Positions 42,920-53,400 of a DNA stretch of 64,000 nucleotides are shown piece by piece. The notes beneath the pieces are model-generated. The model was not told the origin of the DNA and made no database searches. It saw only the letters and a list, made by a program, of their open reading frames with translations. The position numbers were made by a program, and so were the translations under genes. Source of the stretch: Luteimonas sp. BLCC-B24 (lineage in GTDB: Bacteria > Pseudomonadota > Gammaproteobacteria > Xanthomonadales > Xanthomonadaceae); assembly GCF_028550595.1 (NCBI RefSeq), contig NZ_JAQQGN010000009.1, positions 83,673 through 147,672 of the forward strand, in the 5' to 3' direction. The stretch's first letter is position 1; each line of letters starts with the position of its first letter.

Positions 42920-44908
42920 CGGCGCGTCGGTGGTGCGCAGGCGCAGCGTGGGCACGCCCGACTGCGGATGCACCTCTTCGCGCGGCCCGAAGCTGTCGAG
43001 CACCTCGCGCAGGCCCCGGTGCACGATCTGCGCGTCCGATTGCGGCTGCCACAGGCCGAGCACGCCGAAGTGCCGGGTGTAGTGCATCGACTGGCTGGTG
43101 CCCACCCACAGCGGCTCGCCCGAATCCAGATGCACCGGCGCCGGCCACAGGCGCAGCACGTCCAGCCGGCCCTCGCCCGCGTCGCGGCGCATCAGCAGCG
43201 TTTCGGCCACGGTGTCCAGCGTGGCCGGCAGCACCGGGTGGCCGGCATCGTCGACGCCGTCGTCCAGCAGATTGAGCACGTGCATCCAGTTGGCCTGCGG
43301 CTGCACGCGCCAGCCCTGGCTCTCGAGACGCGCCTGCAGCGGCGCCAGCGGGCCGGCGATCTGCAGATCCAGCGGCCAGCGATGGGCCGGGTCGCGCTCG
43401 CGCAGCTGCCCCGGCAGGCGGGTCCACGCCTCGTCCCACCAGGCGGCCGCGTCGATCGTCACCGCCGGCGGCCGCGGCGCGAAGCGTTCCAGCAGCGGGT
43501 CCACCGCGCGCGGGGCATGCCAGAGTGCGGCGGCGGCGAAGGTGATGTAGAAGATCAGCGCCACCGGGCGCATCCAGAACGAGCGTTCGACGTGCCGCCG
43601 GTAGGCCAGGCCCAGCACCAGCAGCCAGACGATGCCCAGCAGCATGCCGCCCACGATGTCGCTGAGCCAGTGCGCGCCCAGATACAGGCGCGCGAAGCCC
43701 AGCACCGCCACGACCACGCCCGACACCAGGTAGGGCCACACCCGCGAGCGCCCCGGCAGTTCGCGCGCGATCAGTACGGCGAAGAAGCCGAACACGATCG
43801 TGCACAGGGTGATCTCGACCGCCGGAAACCCGAACCCGCCGTGCACGGTGGGCGGCTTGGGCATGTCGATCACCGCGCCGAGCAACGCGGTCAGCGCCAT
43901 GCCGAACGCGATCGCCGCCAGCCAGTGCGCCGCCCCCAGCCAGCGCCGCCGCCACAGCAGCCACACCAGGGTGAGTCCCACCGCCGGCGCCAGCACCTGC
44001 ACGTCGCCGATCGAGGCCAGTGCCGCCATCATCCGGTCCGCCAGCGGGTTGCGCAGTTCGTACATGAACTGGAACACGGTCTGGTCGATCAGCAGCGGCT
44101 CGCCGCGCATGATCACCGTGGCCAGCAGGCCGAAGCAGGCCCAGCCGATGGCCAGCAGGCAGACCGCGAGGATCGCGAGTGAGGCCGATTCCGGGCGCCG
44201 CGGATCCACCAGCGCCACCGCGTAGCGGCCGAGGCGCGGGTGCGCGGCGCTCCAGGCCAGCAGGCGTGCGAGCAGGCTGTTGGCGTGGGCGTTGAACCAG
44301 CGGTAGGTGTAGATGACGATCGCCCAGGCCAGGGCCAGCACCACGGCCAGTGCCCCCAGCACGATCGCCAGCCGGTCGGCGACCGCGGCCACCGCGTCGT
44401 AGGAGGCGCCCAGCAGCCAGCCCGGCGCCAGGAACAACGCGCCCCACGAGATGCAGGCCACTGCGCTGACCGGCAGGTACTGGCGCAGCGGCATGTGCGC
44501 GATGCCGGCGATCGCAGGCACGAACGGGCGGATCGCCCCGACATACCGCGCGACGAGAATGCTCTTGACCGCATTGCGCCGGAACAGCAGCTCGCCGCGT
44601 TCGAGCAGCGACGGATACCGGCGGAACGGCCACACGCCCCGCAGGCCGTGGCCCCAGCGGCGGCCCACCCAGTAGCTGAGGCCATCGCCGGCCATCGCGC
44701 CGAGTGCCGCGCAGGCGACGGCATAGGGTCCCGAAATCTCGCCCAGCCCGATCAGTACGCCGATCGCGAACAGCAGCGGCAGCGCGGGAATCAGCACGCC
44801 CAGCACGATCACCGCGTCGCAGAACGCGATCAGGAAGATCACCAGGCCGGCGGCGACCGGGTGGTCACCGACCCAGGTGACCACGTTGTTGAAGAACTCG
44901 CTGAGCAT
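42896..44908 (-). CDS. DedA - PAP2 - LssY-type fusion membrane protein
   Basis: The protein has 670 residues. Residues about 25-190 are a DedA (SNARE-associated) domain, with FRRNAVKSILVARYVGAIRPFVP and GDGLSYWVGRRWG. Residues about 265-440 are PAP2-like, with motif 3 ARLYLGAHWLSDIVGG. Residues about 480-660 resemble the LssY C-terminal domain (PVNLDSGE-type block, here PVHLDSGEPLWVG). PAP2 motif 2 (PSGH) is replaced by PAVE in GFGFPAVEITL, so phosphatase activity is doubtful. Such proteins act on lipid carriers in the inner membrane. Confidence 0.85.
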   Translation of the reverse strand: MLSEFFNNVVTWVGDHPVAAGLVIFLIAFCDAVIVLGVLIPALPLLFAIGVLIGLGEISGPYAVACAALGAMAGDGLSYWVGRRWGHGLRGVWPFRRYPSLLERGELLFRRNAVKSILVARYVGAIRPFVPAIAGIAHMPLRQYLPVSAVACISWGALFLAPGWLLGASYDAVAAVADRLAIVLGALAVVLALAWAIVIYTYRWFNAHANSLLARLLAWSAAHPRLGRYAVALVDPRRPESASLAILAVCLLAIGWACFGLLATVIMRGEPLLIDQTVFQFMYELRNPLADRMMAALASIGDVQVLAPAVGLTLVWLLWRRRWLGAAHWLAAIAFGMALTALLGAVIDMPKPPTVHGGFGFPAVEITLCTIVFGFFAVLIARELPGRSRVWPYLVSGVVVAVLGFARLYLGAHWLSDIVGGMLLGIVWLLVLGLAYRRHVERSFWMRPVALIFYITFAAAALWHAPRAVDPLLERFAPRPPAVTIDAAAWWDEAWTRLPGQLRERDPAHRWPLDLQIAGPLAPLQARLESQGWRVQPQANWMHVLNLLDDGVDDAGHPVLPATLDTVAETLLMRRDAGEGRLDVLRLWPAPVHLDSGEPLWVGTSQSMHYTRHFGVLGLWQPQSDAQIVHRGLREVLDSFGPREEVHPQSGVPTLRLRTTDAPSVLVDQP

Positions 44909-45005
44909 CACGCCATTATGGCAGCGCGTCCGGCGGCGGCTGCGTCCCCAGGGTCGCTGCGGCGGGCTCGCGTTAACCGCGCATCCGGTCCGTACAATGC
45001 GGCCG

Positions 45006-45686
45006 ATGTCCCGATCCGATCCGCGCGCCGACGGCGCCACAGAACTCGAGGCGCTCAAGGCCGACAGCTTCGGGCGCATCGCGCTGATGCGCGGCGCCGA
45101 CGGCGTGCGTTTCGTGCGCCGCGACCTGCGCCACGTGCCGCTGTGGCTGCGCCTGCCCGCGTGGTGGCTGGCGCGGCGCGAGGCGCGCGGGCTCGAGGCC
45201 GTCGCCGGCCTGCGCGATGTGCCGCAGCTGCTGGGCTGGGACGGCCGCCGGCTCGATCGCAGCTACATGTCCGGCGCGGCGATGTACCAGCGACCGCCGC
45301 ATGGCGATCTGGTCTACTTCCGCCGCGCGCGGCGCCTGTTGCAGGCGCTGCACCGGCGCGGGGTCGCCCACAACGACCTGGCCAAGGAGGCCAACTGGCT
45401 GGTGCTCGACGACGGGCGGCCGGCGATCATCGACTTCCAGCTCGCCGTGCGCGGCGATCCGCGTTCGCGCTGGATGCGCCTGCTCGCGCGCGAGGACCTG
45501 CGCCATCTGCTCAAGCACAAGCGTATGTACTGCCGCGCGGCGCTGACGCCGGTGGAGAAACGCGTGCTCAAGCGCACCTCGTGGCTGCGCGACCTGTGGT
45601 TCCGTACCGGGAAGCCGGTCTACCGCGTGGTGACGCGGAAGCTCCTCAAGTGGGAAGACAACGAGGGCCAGGGCCCCAAGCCCTGA
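45006..45686 (+). CDS. RIO/Kdo-kinase-like phosphotransferase
   Basis: The protein has 226 residues. The kinase-like catalytic core is visible: RRGVAHNDLAKEANWLVLDD (HxDxxxxN) followed by PAIIDFQLAV (metal-binding Asp). It lacks an evident Gly-rich loop in the N-lobe. Relatives include RIO kinases and lipopolysaccharide core (KdkA/RfaP-type) kinases; which is correct cannot be told. The ATG at 45006 is preferred over upstream readings within the divergent promoter region. Confidence 0.75.
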   Translation: MSRSDPRADGATELEALKADSFGRIALMRGADGVRFVRRDLRHVPLWLRLPAWWLARREARGLEAVAGLRDVPQLLGWDGRRLDRSYMSGAAMYQRPPHGDLVYFRRARRLLQALHRRGVAHNDLAKEANWLVLDDGRPAIIDFQLAVRGDPRSRWMRLLAREDLRHLLKHKRMYCRAALTPVEKRVLKRTSWLRDLWFRTGKPVYRVVTRKLLKWEDNEGQGPKP

Positions 45687-45693
45687 ATGCCGC

Positions 45694-46335
45694 TCAGCGC
45701 AGGGCGAGCACCCGGCGCCCGGTGAAGCGGCGCGCCTCGTCGAAGTCGTAGCCCACGCGCAGCGTGCCCGCATCCGCGCAGGCCCGGCAGGTGCGCATCG
45801 GCGTGACGAACACCAGACGCACGCCGCCGCCGTCCAGCGCCTCCCGCCCGTCCGCGCGCGCGGGCGCGACCGGGAACGCGTCCGGATGGGCCTCGCGGAA
45901 TGTGGCGACGTCGGCGTGGGCCGGCGCCGCACCGGCCAGCGCGTCGGCATCGACATCGATGATGCGTCCGGACGCGTCGACCAGCCATGTGCCCTGGTTG
46001 GTGTTGGCCCGGAACGGAAATTCGAGCGTCGCCACACCCACGCCCTCGACCGTCTCCCAGGCAGCGACGTGACCCGCCTCGCCGCGTTCGGCCAGCTGCG
46101 CCGCGGCCGCCAGCGCAGCCGGGCTCGCGCCGCGCGCCTGCATCGTCTCGTGCAGGCAGCGTTCGACGGGCGTCGACCCGGCTGCGCATTCGTCGACGGT
46201 TCCGGTCCACACGGCGCTCGCATCGAGCGGCACCGGCGTGGTGAACGTGCCGCTGGCTTCGGGCACGACGGCCGGCGGCGCCTGGCAGGCGGTGAGTGCG
46301 GCCAGCAGCAAGAGGACGAGCAGCGGACGGGGCAT
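45694..46335 (-). CDS. Lipoprotein, unknown
   Basis: The protein has 213 residues. The N-terminal signal ends in the lipobox LTACQ. No family is recognised. It carries a Cys pair in RTCRACADAG and a third Cys pair around DECAAGSTPVERC, suggesting disulfides. The start is ATG 46335. It is convergent with the kinase-like gene, whose stop lies 7 bp away. Confidence 0.65.
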   Translation of the reverse strand: MPRPLLVLLLLAALTACQAPPAVVPEASGTFTTPVPLDASAVWTGTVDECAAGSTPVERCLHETMQARGASPAALAAAAQLAERGEAGHVAAWETVEGVGVATLEFPFRANTNQGTWLVDASGRIIDVDADALAGAAPAHADVATFREAHPDAFPVAPARADGREALDGGGVRLVFVTPMRTCRACADAGTLRVGYDFDEARRFTGRRVLALR

Positions 46336-46437
46336 CGGCGCGTGCGTTCGTGTGGGGGACGCCCAGTATTCCGCAGTCCACTGAACGGTCGCTGCCGCCC
46401 GCCGCATAATGCCGTTCCAACTGCCCGGGAGCCCTCG

Positions 46438-47256
46438 ATGTCGACACTGGCCGGCAAGACCCTCTTCATCACCGGCGCCTCGCGCGGCATCGGCCTGGCC
46501 ATCGCCGAGCGGGCCGCGCGTGATGGTGCGAACGTCGCGATCGCCGCCAAGTCCGAGGTGGCCAATCCCAAGCTGCCCGGCACGATCCACAGCGCCGCGC
46601 GGGCCGTGGAGGCCGCCGGGGGCCGCGCGCTGGCGCTCAGGTGCGACATCCGCGAGGAGGACCAGGTGCGCGCCGCGGTCGCGGCGACGGTCGACGCCTT
46701 CGGCGGCATCGACATCCTGGTCAACAACGCCAGCGCGATCTGGCTGCGCGGCACGCTGGACACGCCGATGAAGCGCTTCGACCTGATGCAGCAGGTCAAC
46801 GCGCGCGGCAGCTTCCTGTGCGCGCAGGTCTGCCTGCCGCATCTGTTGCAGGCCGCGAACCCGCACATCCTCACCCTGTGTCCGCCGCCGTCGCTCGATC
46901 CCAAATGGTGGGCGCCGCATACCGGCTACACGCTCGCCAAGATGGGCATGAGCTTCGTCACGCTCGGGCTCGCGGCCGAGTTCGGACCGCAGGGCGTCGC
47001 GGTCAATGCGCTGTGGCCGCGCACCCTGATCGGCACCGATGCGCTGAACATGATTCCCGGCGTCGAGCGCGGCAACGGCCGCAGCCCCGCGATCATGGGC
47101 GACGCCGCGCACGCGATCCTGGTGCGCGACGCCGCCGGCGTCCACGGCCGCTTCCTGATCGACGACGAGGTGCTGGCCGAGGCCGGCATTACCGACCTCG
47201 ACGCCTACGCGATCGATCCGTCGCAGCCGCTGCTGCCGGACCTGTTCCTGGACTGA
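46438..47256 (+). CDS. Short-chain dehydrogenase/reductase (HSDL2-like)
   Basis: The protein has 272 residues. The cofactor loop is TGASRGIGLAIAERA and the structural NNAS motif is in ILVNNASAIWLRG. The catalytic Tyr-Lys is in TGYTLAKMGMS (YxxxK), with the Ser replaced upstream by LTLCPPPSLDP. The features match the HSDL2-type SDR subfamily; the substrate is unknown. The ATG at 46438 gives the family start MSTLAGKTLFITGA. Confidence 0.9.
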   Translation: MSTLAGKTLFITGASRGIGLAIAERAARDGANVAIAAKSEVANPKLPGTIHSAARAVEAAGGRALALRCDIREEDQVRAAVAATVDAFGGIDILVNNASAIWLRGTLDTPMKRFDLMQQVNARGSFLCAQVCLPHLLQAANPHILTLCPPPSLDPKWWAPHTGYTLAKMGMSFVTLGLAAEFGPQGVAVNALWPRTLIGTDALNMIPGVERGNGRSPAIMGDAAHAILVRDAAGVHGRFLIDDEVLAEAGITDLDAYAIDPSQPLLPDLFLD

Positions 47257-47294
47257 GCGCGGCGCATACGCGGGTGGCGGTGGGGCCTTCCGCC

Positions 47295-47885
47295 TCAGCG
47301 CGCCGGCGGGCGCCGCGCGCGCAGCGCACCCGGCAGTGCCAGCGCGGCGCCGACCAGCGCGCCGATCAGGTGTGCGGCGTGGATCACCGGAAACGCGGAT
47401 GCATCCGCGGCCGGCGCGACCTGTTCCCAGACGAGCTTGCCGGCCAAGAGCACGGCGCCGATCGTGGCCACGCCACCGCCGCGGCGCAGCAGCAGCCACG
47501 CCGCCCACCCGTGCAACAGCCCCGACAGGCCGGCGTACCACTGCAGGTCCGGCGCGGTGAGCAGCAGAAGGGCTGCGACCAGCGGCATCATCGGCAGCGA
47601 CGCGACCAGCAACGGACGCAGCTGCCGCATGCGCGCCGCGATCAGTGCCATCAGCACCAGTGCGGCCAGATTGATCGCGGCATGGCGCGCGTCGAGATGC
47701 ACCCAGTGGCCGCTCCACAGCCGCCACAGCTGACCGCCGAGCACCGCATCGCGGTCCAGCACCAGGGCGTCGAACACGCGCGCTCCCACGCCGGGCGGCG
47801 ACACGGCGTCGGGCCGGTCGATCAGCCCCGGCGCCGCGCCGCGAGCAGCAGTGCGAGCGCGCCGAGCAGCGCGCCCAGTTCCCAC
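47295..47885 (-). CDS. Rhombosortase (GlyGly-CTERM protease), short N-terminus
   Basis: A rhomboid-family intramembrane protease. WRLWSGHWVHLDARHAAINL, the serine motif YAGLSGLLHGW and the histidine HAAHLIGALVG identify it as rhombosortase, which processes GlyGly-CTERM proteins. Up to 196 residues if started at ATG 47885, but that part overlaps the end of the upstream gene and is Arg-rich. A later GTG (for example 47804) is more credible and leaves no first membrane helix. The N-terminus may therefore be truncated. Confidence 0.82.
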   Translation of the reverse strand: MGTGRAARRARTAARGAAPGLIDRPDAVSPPGVGARVFDALVLDRDAVLGGQLWRLWSGHWVHLDARHAAINLAALVLMALIAARMRQLRPLLVASLPMMPLVAALLLLTAPDLQWYAGLSGLLHGWAAWLLLRRGGGVATIGAVLLAGKLVWEQVAPAADASAFPVIHAAHLIGALVGAALALPGALRARRPPAR

Positions 47886-48693
47886 AGTCCGAGGCTGCCG
47901 CCACCACCGCGGCCGCGCCAGCTGCCGCCCGAACGCCGGTCGACCAGCTTGACCTGGCCCTCCTCGCGCACGCGGGTACTGAAGTCCGCGATCGCCACGT
48001 CGAGGTTCGCGCTCATGTCGTCCATCGCCGCCCGGAAGCCTTCGCGCCCGAGGCGCTCGCGGGTGTCGCCGACGCGGATCGCCGTCGAGCCGGCGTCGCG
48101 CTGGTCCTGGCCGGGCGCGCGCAGCAGCAGGGTGCGCGAATCGACATGGAACACCGTCGTCTCGACGAAGGTGCTGACCTGGTTGCGTGTGGCCGGCACG
48201 GTGTACGCGCCGATGATGGTCCAGTACAGGAACGATGCCGCGGTCTCGCCGGTATCGGCGACCTGGTCGTAGGACACCAGCGCGACGATGTCCAGGCCCT
48301 GGAGCCGCGCGATCTGTTCGAGGTTGTCGAAGCCGCCGCGGGGACGCAGGTAGGTGTCCGGGATGATTTCGATCCGGTCGATGAAGGGCTGGGCCTGAAG
48401 GTGTCGCGCACCTTCGCCAGCAGTTGCTGGCGATCGGCGGCGGTCAGGCCGTCGGGCTCGCGCGTCGACGGCACGAACATCAGACCCACGCGCGCCGGCA
48501 GCCGCACCTCGGGCACGCCTTCCTGCGCGGCTTCGAACTTCGTGCCCGGTGGATACAGGTAAGCCACCACGCTGCTGGAAACGCCGGCGCGATGGGTCGG
48601 GCCGTCGAAGAACGAGGCGCAGCCGGCGAGGGCTGCCATCGTGACGGCGGGGGCGACCGCGCGTGCGGTGAGAACGATCGTGTGCTTGTCCAT
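47822..48693 (-). pseudogene. Rhombotarget lipoprotein with GlyGly-CTERM, frameshifted
   Basis: Two overlapping frames encode one protein. The first (from ATG 48693) has a lipoprotein signal with lipobox LAGC and runs to VRDTFR near 48397. The second continues with AQPFIDRIEIIPDTY and ends with a Gly-rich linker, a hydrophobic helix and an RRRG tail (GlyGly-CTERM). Restoring one C in the CC at 48394-48395 joins them. This layout is the known rhombotarget lipoprotein found next to rhombosortase. It may be a true frameshift or an assembly error. Confidence 0.78.
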
Positions 48694-48809
48694 GCGGGTC
48701 CTTGTGTCCGGGCTCGTCCAGCGACGGCCGGCGCGACTATAGCCGGGCCGGGTCGTCCTGGACCGGCATCGGCGGATCCCGTGTTCGATCGTGCGCGCGG
48801 CCGGCGGAC

Positions 48810-49934
48810 TCAGGGCGCCAGCGCCTGTGCCAGATCGTCGAGCAGATCCTGCGCATGCTCCAGACCCACCGACAGACGCAGCAGCCCGCGCGGCGTGGCC
48901 GAGGTGGGGCCTTCGATCGATGCGCGGTGCTCGACCAGCGATTCGGTCGAGCCCAGCGAGGTCGCATTGGTGAACAGACGCAGCCGGCCGGCCACGGCCA
49001 GCGCTGCGGCTTCGCCGCCGTCGACCTCGAACGACAGCATGCCGCCGAAATCACGCATCTGCGCCGCGGCGACCGCGTGCTGCGGATGGTCCGGCAGGCC
49101 CGGGTAGTGCACGCGCGCGACACGCGGATGCGCATGCAGGGCTTCGGCGAGCTGCTTCGCATTCGCGCAATGCCAGGCCATGCGCGCCGGCAGCGTGCGC
49201 ACGCCGCGCAGGATCATCCAGGCCGCGAACGGCGACGCCGTCGCGCCGGCGAGCAGGCGCAGGCCGTGGCAGTCGGCCGCGTGCGCCCCGTCCTCGCGGA
49301 ACGCCAGCACGCCGCCCATCACGTCGCCATGGCCGCCCAGATATTTGGTGGCCGAATGCAGCACGATGTCGGCGCCCAGCGCCAGCGGCTGCTGCAGCAC
49401 CGGCGGGGCGAAGGTGCCGTCGACCAGCAGCTGCGCGCCGGCGGCATGCGCCACGCCGGCGAGCGCGGCGATGTCGCAGACCTTGAGCAGCGGGTTGGAC
49501 GGCGTCTCGGCCCACAGCAGGCCGGTCTCCGGACGCAGCGCGGCGCGCACCGCATCGGGGTCGCTGAAATCCGCCAGGCTCCAGGTCAGCCCCCAGCGCG
49601 GAAACTGCTGCGCGGCCAGGGCGCGGAACGAGAAATAGCTGTCGTCGCACAGCACGACATGGCTGCCGGCCGGCAAGGCCTGCAGCGCCGTCGCGCCCGC
49701 GGCCATGCCGGTGGGAAACAGCAACGCGCGCGCGGCGCCGTCCAGCGCGGCCAGCGCCTGCTCCGTTTCCTGCTGGGTGGGGTTGTCGTAGCGCTGGTAC
49801 AGCCAGCCCTGCGGCAGCTGGCCGTCCGGCGTGTGTTCGAAGGTCGTCGCCAGCTGCAACGGCACCGAGAGTGCGCCACTGGTGGGGTCGGGCCGGCTGC
49901 CGGCGCGGGCGGCGAGGGTTTCGATGCGGGGCAT
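48810..49934 (-). CDS. Cys/Met-metabolism PLP enzyme (cystathionine gamma-synthase/beta-lyase type)
   Basis: The protein has 374 residues. The PLP lysine lies in LHSATKYLGGHGDVMGGVL and the substrate loop in LFTNATSLGSTESLVEHRAS. YDNPTQQETEQALAALDG is the typical N-terminal active-site Tyr region. The class covers cystathionine gamma-synthase, cystathionine beta-lyase and O-acetylhomoserine sulfhydrylase, which cannot be separated by eye. ATG 49934 opens the family start MPRIETLAARAG. Confidence 0.88.
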   Translation of the reverse strand: MPRIETLAARAGSRPDPTSGALSVPLQLATTFEHTPDGQLPQGWLYQRYDNPTQQETEQALAALDGAARALLFPTGMAAGATALQALPAGSHVVLCDDSYFSFRALAAQQFPRWGLTWSLADFSDPDAVRAALRPETGLLWAETPSNPLLKVCDIAALAGVAHAAGAQLLVDGTFAPPVLQQPLALGADIVLHSATKYLGGHGDVMGGVLAFREDGAHAADCHGLRLLAGATASPFAAWMILRGVRTLPARMAWHCANAKQLAEALHAHPRVARVHYPGLPDHPQHAVAAAQMRDFGGMLSFEVDGGEAAALAVAGRLRLFTNATSLGSTESLVEHRASIEGPTSATPRGLLRLSVGLEHAQDLLDDLAQALAP

Positions 49935-50478
49935 GGGAGGCGGTGTACGGCGGAAGTGTGTGCTGTCGAGATACGGGTAGGCGCAATCAAGCTGCCACAA
50001 CCTGGTGAATTTAGCGTAGCGAGTGCGTGCGGGTTGCAACGCCACCGCAGCCGCCCGCGCGTGCATCCCAGCGAAAATGTTTTCCCTCGGCTGTATGGGA
50101 CTCAGGCGGTGGACGGCGCGATCGCAGGGGAGCTGTGCCGCTACCGGAGCTGAAGTTTGGCCGATCCCTGCCGCTATCACGTGCACGCCGTCCGCTGAGG
50201 GGCCGTGGGGTGGGCGAAGAGCCTTCACTTCGGGAATTCGGTCGGTGGGCGGTACGGGGTCTGAGGGGCGCTGGCGTTTCGACAATTGCGTTTGTACTGG
50301 CTGTGCCGGTCGCCGCAGTGGTCGGGTCGTATCGCGAGGTACGGGGGTGCCAATAAACGCGCTGGGCACGGATGACCACTCGCGGACTCGTCGTGACCGC
50401 CGAAGCCAGAGCGCCGGAGCCACGGACGAGCTGCGTCATGGCAGATCCGTGCACATAGCATCGCAACGGGGAAATCGA
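49935..50478. other. 544-bp region without a recognisable gene
   Basis: This gap lies between the divergent PLP-enzyme and autotransporter genes. Open frames within it are short, Arg-rich and not convincing. A possible minus-strand promoter for the PLP enzyme (TTGCAA near 50035 and AT-rich TAAATT-like sequence near 50010) is weak. GGGGAA lies just before the autotransporter ATG. The region is less GC-biased than its neighbours, as is typical of a long regulatory leader. Confidence 0.5.
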
Positions 50479-53400
50479 ATGTCACAGTTAGGTATCGCGC
50501 GGTCGTCACGCCAATTGAAGTGGGGTCTCCCCCGCGTCGTCGCACTCTTCTTCCTACTGTTCGCGGTGGCCGCCTCCAGCGTGCAGGCGGCGTCGATCCC
50601 GTCACAGGTGACAATCAATTTCGACTCATCCGGCTTCATTGAAGGGGCGGACCACGGTTCCAACATATTTACGCAGGGTGACTTCACGATCACTTATAGC
50701 GCAGCGAACTGGTATCAGGATGTCGATGACGGCGACTCCGGTAGCGCAGGGTTGTTCGCGGGGATGTTTTCCGGGGCGGAGACGGTCACCATCCAGACAC
50801 TGTCGGGAAGCGAGTTCGCTTTTTCCAGTTTCTATATCGGCGCGTTCGGGGGCGGTTTCACCAAGGTGGAGGGCTACCGCGACGGACTGCCTTCGCCTGT
50901 CGGGGTGCAGGTGGCGGGGAACGGCTTTGGCCAAACCAACGGGCAGTTCGTGGTGACTCTCGACCCGGCGATGCTGGGTAACGTTGACCGGGTCGTGATC
51001 ACATCCAATGCAGGTGGCTTTTTCGACATCTTTGACAGCTTCGTGTTCAGTCCGGCAGTGCAGCCCGACACCACGTCGCCGAGCGTCACGAATATCGGTT
51101 CGGGGACGGCCGACGGTACCTACAAAGTCGGCGATGCCATCAGCATCCAAGTCACCTTTGACGAAGCCGTCCTCGTCACCGGAACACCACAGCTGACGCT
51201 CGAGACCGGCGCTGTAGACCGGGTCGTCAACTACGTCAGCGGCGGTGGCTCCACCGCTCTGACGTTCAACTACACCGTGCAGGCCGGCGACAATACCGTC
51301 GATCTGGATTACGTGAGCAGCAACGCCTTGGCGCTCAACGGCGGCACGATCCGTGATGTGGCAGGCAACAATGCGGTGCTCACCTTGCCCACGCCAGGCG
51401 CGGCAGGATCGTTGGGCGCCAATCGGGCCATCGTCATCGATGGAATCGCGCCCTCGGTCACCGGCGTGACTTCGAGCACCGCAGACGGGATCTACAAGAT
51501 CGGCGACAGCGTCCAGATCCAGGTCAATTTCACTGAGGCGGTCGCCATTACCGGCACGCCGCAACTGGCCCTCGAAACGGGAGCTACTGACCGCATCGTC
51601 AACTACACCAGTGGCAGCGGCACCAGCACGTTGACCTTCGCTTACACAGTTCAAGCCGGGGACAGCAGCGCCGATCTGGACTATGTCGGCAGCACGGCGC
51701 TGGCACTCAACGGCGCCACCATTCGTGACGCAGCCGGGAATGCCGCGACGCTCACGCTCCCGGCCCCGGGCGCAGCGAACTCACTGGGGGGGAACAAGGC
51801 GCTGGTGGTCGATGGCGTGCCACCCTCGGTCACAAGCATCGTCCCGGCCGGCGGCTCGCTGGCCAACACCTCGGTGGCGTTCACCGTCAGCTTCAACGAG
51901 CCGGTCACCAATGTGTCCGCCGACGATTTCACCTTGACCACTACGGGTACCGTCACGGGCAGCGTTGCCGGCGTCAACGGTACCGGCGCGTCGTACACCG
52001 TGACCGTCGATGGCATCAGCGGCCAGGGCACGATCCGGGTCAACCTCAACGGCGCAACGAACATCGCCGACGCCGCGGGCAACACAGGCCCGGCTGCCTA
52101 TGCGTCAGGAACGCCGTATACGGTACTGATCCAAGCCCCGCCGGGCGCACCGGGCATCGGTGCGGTGGTGGCCGGCGATGGCCAAGTGACGGTGTCCTTC
52201 ACCGCCCCGGCAAGCAACGGCGGTTCGGCCATCACCGGCTATACGGTGACCTCCGCGCCCGGGGGGATCACCGCCGGTGGCGACGGCTTCACCAGCTCGC
52301 CGATCACGGTGTCCGGGCTCAGCAATGGCACCGCGTACACCTTCACGGTGACCGCAACCAATGCCATCGGCACCGGCACCGCTTCGGAGGCCAGCAGTTC
52401 GGCCACGCCCAAAGGCAGCCAAGTCATCACCTTCCCTAACCCCGGCACACAGAACTTCGGTACCACCCCGACCTTGAGCGCGACGGCGACGTCGTCGCTG
52501 GCCGTGAGTTTCTCCTCCTCGACCACGGGTGTGTGCACGACCACCCCGGGCGGCGTGCTGAGCTTTGTCAGCGCGGGCAGTTGCACCATCGATGCCGACC
52601 AAAGTGGTGACGGCACCTGGAACGCGGCCAGCACGGCGTCGCAAACCTTCACTGTCGCCGCGGTCGCGCCCGGTGCGCCGACCATCGGCACGGTCACCGC
52701 CGGCAACAACGAGGCGACCGTCGTCTTTGCCGCGCCGTCCAGCAACGGCGGCACTGCCATCACCAGCTATATGGTCACCGCCAATCCTGGCGGGTCCACC
52801 GGCATCGGTGCGGGCTCGCCGATCACGGTGGGCGGCCTGACCAACGGGGTGGCCTACACGTTCACCGTGACCGCCACCAACAGTGCCGGGACGGGCGCGG
52901 CCTCGGGCGCGTCCGGCAGCGTCATCCCGGCCTCGCCGCAGACCATCACGTTCAGCAATCCGGGTGCTCAGAACTTCGGCACTTCGCCAACGTTGATCGC
53001 GACCTCCGACTCCGGTCTGACGCCGGTGTTCACTTCGTCCACGCCGGCGGTGTGTACGATCACCACCGGTGGCGTACTGAGCTTCATCACCGCCGGCATC
53101 TGCACCATCAACGCCGATCAACCGGGTGACAGCAGTTACCTGGCCGCTGTCCAGGTCAGCCGCAGCTTCAACGTTTCCCCGGTAGCGCCCGGCGCGCCGA
53201 CCGCGATCGTGGCCACGCCTGGCGATACCCAGGCCAGCATCGCCTTCGCTGCGCCGGTCAACACCGGCGGCATTGCCCTCACCGGCTACACGGTGACGGT
53301 GAGCCCTGCCGATGTGGCGCCGGTCAATGGCGCCTCCTCACCGATCGTGGTCAACGGTCTCACCAATGGCCAGCCGTACACGTTCACGGTCACCGCCGAC

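Noticed and set aside
50023..50478. Open frame extending the autotransporter N-terminus upstream
   Set aside because: The signal peptide begins at ATG 50479 with a ribosome site; upstream residues are Arg/Trp-rich without signal features.
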